Shown here one piece after another: positions 56,513 to 64,000 of a stretch of 64,000 nucleotides of DNA. The DNA comes from Sipunculus nudus (lineage: Eukaryota; Annelida; Sipuncula; Golfingiida; Sipunculidae): contig CM049314.1 of the NCBI GenBank assembly GCA_026874595.1, positions 2,069,318-2,133,317 of the forward strand, given 5' to 3'. Made by a program: the position numbers and the translations under genes. Under the pieces are notes generated by a model. That model was not told the DNA's origin. It saw only the letters and a program-made list of their open reading frames with translations, and searched no databases. How positions within the stretch are numbered: position 1 is the first letter of the stretch; each line of letters begins with the position of its first letter.

Positions 56513-57799
56513 AACAAGGGACCTATGGGTCACGACGCTCAGCTGTTATATATGATAAAAAAATATTATTTAGAAATGAGGCACATGCTGGTTTTGTGTG
56601 GTAATAAATATAAGCTGTATTATGAGTTGTTGTTGTTTAGCTTATGTATGATTTTGATAGTACCTTTGGAGACAGGGAAGAGGATTGATTTCATTTATTT
56701 TATTAACAAATGGAGTGCTATTGTCACACAGATTTTGACTTGGCCATATAACTTATAAGCAGAATATATAATATAAGGGTTTAACTATTAATTTAAAAAA
56801 ATTACAAATATTGTCCAAAATATTATTTTTTTTTAAATAATAAGAGAATCATATGATTTTTTTAAATGAAATATAACTGAAATGATTATCAAAATAATAT
56901 TAAAGAATATATTCATGAATGCATTCATGAATACATTTTGAAAGTATTTGCACTGGTATTCATATACTTTCATTTTTACCTGAATTCCCATTCTTTATGC
57001 AAGAAATTTTATAATGGAGTACATAATCATATTCGTATTTAAATACAATTACAAAGAATTCGCACCATGACTGGTATTTATTCAGTTTTCACCAAACAAT
57101 GATGTTGAGAATCCAGAATATACAAAATTCACACATTTAAATAATGATCATAAGTACCTGGTTTTATGGCTTTTATTTATATTAAAAAGTAACTGTAATA
57201 AATTCATTTTGGACTAATTTCACATCAATGTACACACTAGACACAGTAGGAATCTAGATTAATATTATCAACTGCATCTTTGTCTATCATTAATTTCCAT
57301 CATATGATCCCTAATGATTAGTAATGAATGATATGATTTACTTCTTTATCATTAAAATTGAACTGAAAAATACCATAGGTGACTGCATGGTGTTATTTGG
57401 AATACGTGACATTCTATCCATCGATACAAGATTCTTATATCATCAGTAACTGCAAGTTAATTTCCTGTTATTATAAACTAACAAATTCCTTTTCTATTTT
57501 TCTTTAATTTTTTATTAAAAACCAATAAAAATTTATTAATTTATTGTTTATTGTTATGTAGTTGGTTAAAACTACTAGATGAGTTGGGTTGGACACCTGG
57601 ATCAACTGTGGCTGGCCATAAGCTGCCTGGATTCCCCTGTATGCCTCGCCTCAAGCATGCATAATTTGCTGAAAGTTCAACAAGGTCAACATACAGGTGA
57701 CTCAAGAGGGGCTGGAGAGAGCCAAAGTCTGACAGGGTCTCATAAAAACATTTATAAAAGCTACAATTTTGGCCAATTTCTTTCAGCTTTCTAAACTTA

Positions 57800-58330
57800 A
57801 AAGCTGAAATCCTTATGTGTGCATGATATGAAAATTATATCAACAGTGCTCACAGGAAACAAACGTGCCATGGTCAAAGTTGGGCAAAATTAAGTTATTA
57901 ATTTTACATTTATACTAATAACTAATAAAATTTGAAAAATTCATAACTAATTTTGGGTATTCAATTGAATCTTGATTAAATAATGTTACATCCCTGACAA
58001 AAAATCTCTAGCTTCAGCAATCCCCTTGTTAAGGGAGTAAATATATTTCTTGATTTTTTACAAAGTGCATTATGTTTGGGCCCATAACTTAAAACAATTA
58101 CGCAATCCTGACATCATTTTGGCAAGTGCATAGAGAATGAAAAATATGTATATTATTTATGATTAAAGTCAGATCAGTGGTTTTGATATTAGGCAGTCTT
58201 GAAGTGTAACAATGGGTTTTTAATGGAAAAATGAAGTTTTTCATTAATATCTTGAAGGTATTAAGTCCTAGTGACCAAATTCTTGGCATGGTAGGGGATT
58301 TTGGAGACATCTAGCTGTATGCCGAATTTA
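57800..58330 (+). repeat. Copy B of the dispersed repeat core
   Basis: Same ordered motifs as copy A, but it stops before the GGACGG tract and hairpin, where it passes into copy C. Confidence 0.88.
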
Positions 58331-59122
58331 AGGAACTAAGAGCTGAAGCTTGGGAGCTGAGCTCTTGCAAACTGCATAACACTAGCTTGATGTAAACAAT
58401 ATGTTACATGGTGCTTGAAAACTTGAATAAAATCTACATTTTTTGATCAACTGGTTTCAAATTTTTGGTGTTAACAGTTGAAAAGGTAACAAAAACATGC
58501 TGTGAAAATTAAATCCACAGTACTCACAGGAAAAAAACGTGCCATGGTCAAAGTTGGGCAAAATTTAAGGTACCAATTTTTTATTTTTATTAATATTTTA
58601 AAAAATTTAAAAGATTTTCATCTAATTTTGGGTATACAATTTAATTTTGATTAATTAAAGTTATATTACTGGAAAAAAGGTCCATAGCTTTAACATGTTT
58701 TGTGTTAAGTGATCAAATATCTTTCCTGATTTTTTACAAAATGCATTATGTTTGGGTCCATAACTTTTTTAAATTATATAATACAGACATAATTTCTTGA
58801 ATGTACATAGGAACTATATAGAGGAATATTTATGGTAAATATGAGGAAAAAAAGATCAGTGGTTTTGATATTAGGCAGTCCTGAAGTGTGAAAATAGGTT
58901 TTTAATAAAAAATTGAGGTTTTTCCTTAATTTCTCAAAGGAACAAAGTCGAAAAGACCCAGTTTTCGGCTTGGTAGGAGATCTTGGGGACATCTAACATT
59001 ATGCCGAATTTTGGATTCCTAGGTCTTACGGTTTCAAAACGTGCCACATCTACGGACGGACGGACGGACGACGGACAATGGACCACGACTATAGCTCAGA
59101 TGACTTATAGTCAGCTGAGCTA
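58331..59122 (+). repeat. Copy C of the dispersed repeat core with hairpin end
   Basis: Same ordered motifs, GGACGGACGGACGGACGACG tract, then the terminal hairpin with a 13-bp stem (one mismatch) and TAT loop at about 59093-59121. Confidence 0.9.
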
Positions 59123-59627
59123 ATAAAAAAATCAGGAAATATAAGTTAAAATATCAGAATTCTAAGTTGCAATCATTATTTATCCAGAGTGTAGCTCCTA
59201 TCGGGTCATATTATGCATACACATATATTTTATTATTTATAAATCACAAATGTTTTAACTGAATTTAAAAGAAAATAATGCCACAACATGGCATCTACAA
59301 GATTATTCCTTGAATCACTATTAAAAAGTTTTGTACGCAGGAGTTGTCAGTACCTGCTTAATTTTATTCACAAAAATGAAAGATTCAGTAAATTTGATAA
59401 ATTAAAACATATTTTCAAATAAAGTATACACACTGTTGGTTGAATAAGGGACAAACAATATAATTGTGCTAATTACTATCTCAGCTATCATTTATTACTG
59501 GAATTAATAGTCAATTTCACACCTGGTGAAGTTTTTACTCTTCTGAAGTAAGGAATTACTAATCTGATGAACATCTACACTTTCATAGTAATACACCACT
59601 TTCTAGATACAATTAAATGTACACTTT
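59123..59627. other. AT-rich spacer between repeat copies C and D
   Basis: About 500 bp without recognised content. Confidence 0.6.
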
Positions 59628-60844
59628 AATCATTGTAACCCTGGTGGTACAATACATAATCTAAAATGTAGCATAGCCTAGAATAAGAATGAATCAAATA
59701 AAGACAATTATAAAATTCATCTTGTTTTATGCACCAGTTGGGAGAGGGGGGAAGGGGGGGGGGGCAGGCTACTAGTAGTGGCCAAGCTGAGCCAAGGCAA
59801 GCTGCCTGGAGAGGGTTACATAACACAAGTGAAGGCTGTAGTACTAGGAGGACTTGATGTAAACAACAACTGACATGGTGTATAAAACTTGAATTAAAGC
59901 TTCTCTTTTCAATCAATTCCTTTGAAATTTCAGATTTTAAAAGATTAAATCCTTATGTATATATGCTGTGAAAATAAAGTCAACTGTGCTAACAGGGAAA
60001 AACATGATATAACCAAAGATGGACAAAATTTAAGGTATTGATTTTGTATTTATGCTAATAACTTTAAAAATTTGCAAAATTTAGATCTAATTTAGGGTAA
60101 ACAATTGAATCTTGATTAACCCTTTACTGTTTACAAGCACTCAAAATGGGCAACTAGAATGCCATGATATGTATAGATTCTGTCAGGACAAAAATATTGC
60201 ATATTATTTTTAAGTTTCAATGATTTTCAATAATCTTCAGCAAACCCTCTAAGTGGGAACTGTTGAAAATTTGATAAAGTTACAAAAAAACTTGAAAAGA
60301 TATGGCTGTTAGTGTAAATATAAATAGTGTCAGAATCTGTCGGAAAACTAAAATAAATGTAAACAGTAAAGGGTTAAATAAAGTTATATCCCTGAAAAAA
60401 AGTCTCAAGCTTCAGCAATTATCATGTAAAGTGAGTAAATATATTTCCTGATCTTAAAAATTGCATTTTATTTTGGCCCATAACTTCAAAACAATAAGCA
60501 ATACTGACCTAATTTTTGGTATGTTCAAAGAAAATGTATGGAAGAATATGAATACTAAATATGATTAAAAAAATATTGGTGGTTTTGTTATTAGGCAGCC
60601 TTGAAGTGTAACAATGGCTTTTTTTATTGAAAACAGAGGTTTTCCCTTAATATTTCAAAGGAACGAAGCCCTAAGTGACCCAATTTTCAGTATGGTAGGA
60701 GATTTTGGGGACATCTGTGTGCAAAATTTTGGTTTCATAGGTCCAACGGTTTCAAAACGTGCCCTGTTAATGGACGGACGGACAGATGGATGACGGATAA
60801 TGGACCATGACTATAGCTCAGATGACTTATAGTCAGCTGAGCTA
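59628..60844 (+). repeat. Copy D of the dispersed repeat core with hairpin end
   Basis: Its leading part (GTAACCCTGGTGGTACAATA, also at about 50110) shows that A and D share a longer unit than B and C. It contains the MITE at 60120-60373 and ends with the same hairpin as copy C. Confidence 0.9.
60120..60373. mobile_element. 254-bp piggyBac-like MITE
   Basis: Perfect 15-bp terminal inverted repeats CCCTTTACTGTTTAC / GTAAACAGTAAAGGG flanked by TTAA at 60116-60119 and 60374-60377. Copy A keeps the empty site, CTTGATTAAATAAAG, proving insertion with TTAA duplication. TTAA targeting and CCC ends are the piggyBac pattern. Non-autonomous. Confidence 0.93.
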
Positions 60845-62147
60845 AAAATGTATAACTCTGATGAGATACAAAACTAAAAAAGTGGTGGCAGTCAGGTCTC
60901 AAGTCCAGCAACTCAACTGCTTAAGGCTCCATCATATCCCCACATAAAACCAATATATATATATGTGTATCCTGCTCCAGCCATACACTGATCTATATAT
61001 GAAGCAATAATTAGGGATAATTGGATGTCTATATGCTGCATAATGAATACTTATGTCTCAGACAATCTGGACAGTTCTAATCCCTTAATTAAGACAATCT
61101 TCCGCGCAAATTTAGCGCAATTTTTTCAGCATGGAAAAGGGGCCTTACAGTGAAAATGTTCTGATTTATAATTTTTATTTTCCAAAATGCCTTGGAACTG
61201 ACTTGTTTGTGAATAGGGCCAGGGCATCATTCAAGCATGGGCAATGTCTGCAAAGAATGTGTTTAAATTAAGATTGACTGAAAATGAACAGGGGGAGACA
61301 CCTATACCCATTTTGAGCACCACATGTTGTGTCCAGTGGTATATTACACACCAAAGCACAGCTTGCATAGCCACACACTTCAACTGTACATCTAAAAATG
61401 ATCTCCAAACAGAAGCAGAGTACATTACAGGAAGCTAACAGAAGCATGCAAAATCACAATGCATGTCCAACCTACAGTAAGACAACACAGCATAAGGTCA
61501 GGGTTTGGAAATAAGTCATGGCAGAAACAACTCGCTTGACTAGCCAAGCTTATCAGAAATTATTCTGGTCATTTCTTTGTGCACGACTACAGATGGATGC
61601 ACTGAAATGCCCACAAAGTGTTTCAATGTGAAACATCTTCAGCTGGTTTTATACATATTTATCTATCTAAACAAATTACGGTTGTCTGCACAGAAATAAG
61701 CACTTCTAAGAATATGACCTTTCCCGTCTTTTACTGTCACCTTTGCATGAGTCATTTCATTTAACTTGTCTACCACGTACATATTATAATACACCTACAG
61801 TAAGTGTATTACTGACTAAGGTTTCAATTTGGTGTGACATAAAAATGGCTGTTATTTACAAGTTTAAAAATCAAAACAAAATTATATGTAATACATTATT
61901 ATAGCTGGTAAGTGATATTTATCAAAAGATTTCAGAAGCACAATCTAATATGTACATGGAGTAATGGAGCTTGGAGAATGTGTAGGTAAAATTTACCTTC
62001 TTTTAATTGCCATGAAAAATCCATTTTTAAATAGCTTTGCTAATGCCATGAATGAATAATTAACACATTTTCTTTTGATTTTAATAGACAAGTTTAAAAG
62101 AAAAATTTTACTAACCTAGCTGAAACAATACATGTACTTGATTTTTA

Positions 62148-62202
<55 letters not shown>

Positions 62203-64000
62203 TTTATATAAATATGTATAAAGCAGACATTTGGCATACTGGCATGGAACTTGTTCCATGCTAGGAATATTACTGGTAATTAACTTATGGATCTCCATCT
62301 CAACTTGCCCCAGCAAAAGTTATGCCACCATTGTTAACCAAAATCTGCCTCATTCAATTGTTCTGTTAAGTTTTATATTAAACTGGGATGTTCAATGGAA
62401 ATATGTAAGTAAAACTATGGCAAAATATGTAACCTGAATGCTCACAAGAACCTGTAATGTTAAGTGTTGTGTGATGTTCAACTTGAATAAATGTCACTCT
62501 GATGTACAGCCAGAATGGGAGCCATAATGATAACAGGAACCCACATCTGTAACATTGAACTGTGAAGCTTTAAGTGTTATGTTTAACTGAATAAATTATG
62601 TGTTAAAGTTACAAGGACTTCCTTCGAAAGTCATCAGATATGTACAACATGCATTCATTCCCATACATGTGATAATACAGTGATTGTATGGAATGAATTA
62701 ACAGCTGAGACTGACCAGTGTAATGTGTGAATCACAGAATCAATTTAGATATCTATGTAAACAGTCACAGCAAACATGATACACCTTATATTTATGGTGT
62801 AAATTGTGATACAACTAAGATAGAGATATTAAACATACAAATGCATGTATTACTGGGTGTGTAAGTGGCCTGGACTGCAATCATAAGAAACTTTGGCTGA
62901 GAGGCAACACAGACACATTAATGAAGACTGATATTTCAGTAAAGAATAAAGCTATATTTGACGTCACTGAACTGACAGTAGGTGCAGGAGGGATCATACA
63001 TTCATGTTTTAACACCAATGAGGGATCATAAAAGTAAGATTTTTATAACAGCTGGCACAAATAACTTTACTTACAGGCCATAATGCAAAGTCCAAACATA
63101 GGAAATATTTATTATTCAAGTAAAAGTAGCTTTAATATGGTGATGTCATCAGACCTGCACTGAAACAGCCATTGCTGGATTACAGGATATGGCATTATGG
63201 TCAATAAATAATTCGCTACTGCCAGGTGAAGCACTTATGTTTAATCTACCTGTACATCTCGAGTGACGAATTAGTGAACCAGTTCTGGGCTTCTGTCTAA
63301 TGCATTTGGTTCACGTCAATGATACTCATTTGTTGAGGCCTGGGGGCTGATTTCATACTGATGTCTTTGATAACTGTGCTGTACTGCCATCTCTGGTCTA
63401 TATAACTTTTACTTAGCTATACTGGGAAGATTGTATGAATTCACTTTATGTAAACTAGTGCAGGTAATGGACCAGCAAATAAGACAGATTTATTATCAAA
63501 GACAATAGTTATACTTTAAACAAAGTACTGTAACATCTGTATCAACCTGACTCCTTTAATAATGCAAAAACCTTTTTTAGATAAACTGGTAGTTTGATCT
63601 ATATATACATGCATATTTTATTTAATTATAGCGAGGTAATTATTGTGAATTACACAAGATGGACCTCTAATAACTAGCCAACTTATTAGAAATGGAATAG
63701 ACAGCATTCTGTGGACAGGTCATCGTCAATGTGACATTAAAGGTGGATGGTACTTCTTACCGAAGATACATCTTAGGAGACATACTCTGATGAAATAAAA
63801 TGTATACTGAATCAGGATTTACCTAGGATGCTCTGAACAAAGCAGAATTAAATCCTAGGGTTTCTTTAAATATTAAGTGAAGTTATACAGGTCAGTGTAA
63901 AATGCAGTCATTTCAAGATAAAATTTTAAGGATCTCAAGACAAATTTTAAGGACTCAAATAACAGTGCAGCCATCCAGTAACAGCTGTAATTAAATGACA
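60845..64000. other. AT-rich sequence without recognised genes
   Basis: Holds the AT microsatellite at 62150-62199. Short open frames here (for example 61244-61438 and 62231-62437) resemble no known protein. No exon of the flippase was found. Confidence 0.55.
62150..62199. repeat. (AT)n microsatellite
   Basis: About 50 bp of pure AT dinucleotides. Confidence 0.97.

Larger units (their letters stand above)
56513..60844 (+). mobile_element. Dispersed repeat block 2 (Helitron-like, with repeated cores)
   Basis: Starts AACAAGGGACCTATGGGTCA like block 1 and ends with the hairpin GATGACTTATAGTCAGCTGA. It contains three head-to-tail copies of the 0.65-kb core (B, C, D) and a second complete right end at about 59122, so it is a compound of at least two copies. 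A piggyBac-like MITE is nested in copy D. No coding capacity recognised. Confidence 0.6.

Overview
The window is AT-rich, CpG-poor animal DNA, most like a mollusc and probably a bivalve. That guess rests on the dispersed repeats at 49-60 kb, whose GGACGG tracts and GGGACCTATGGGTCAC-type ends are familiar from bivalve introns; it is an inference, not a database match.

One real host gene is recognised. It lies on the minus strand from 38262 down to 1732 and runs off the left edge. It encodes a class VI P4-type ATPase (phospholipid flippase, ATP11 family, closest by recalled motifs to ATP11B). Fourteen exons fit together in phase with GT-AG introns and give 577 codons: transmembrane segments 1-4, the actuator domain with DGET, the DKTGTLT phosphorylation site, and most of the nucleotide-binding domain (SSPDEKA, KGAES). 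The start exon was not found. The C-terminal half lies beyond base 1.

The striking feature is that six exon edges of this gene have been expanded into minisatellites whose unit spans the exon-intron junction. Every unit carries a few codons of exon plus a splice site. Five arrays copy a 5' splice site (1-1741, 41 bp; 2231-14697, 76 bp; 17130-18426, 54 bp; 19080-19566, about 70 bp; 23839-29454, 63 bp). One copies a 3' splice site (30288-31258, 38 bp). Together they fill about 22.6 kb and add roughly 300 extra splice-site copies to one pre-mRNA. In every case the junction that gives the family-consistent protein is the one at the exon-proximal edge, so the arrays have grown into introns and never into the mature coding sequence. 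The very long open frames at 17137-18480 and 23990-29041 are readings of two of these arrays, not separate genes.

Other introns hold ordinary minisatellites (21.8-23.8 kb, 31.5-32.4 kb, 33.5-35.0 kb). From 38.3 to 64 kb there is no recognisable host exon. It is either the first intron or upstream sequence, populated by DNA transposons: a TIR element with an internal satellite (38434-41466), a 700-bp CpG-rich insertion with a 9-bp target duplication (47478-48177), Helitron-like blocks of which one contains an endonuclease relic (49.2-51.05 and 56.5-60.84 kb), a TIR element (54.6-55.56 kb), and a piggyBac-like MITE nested at 60120-60373.
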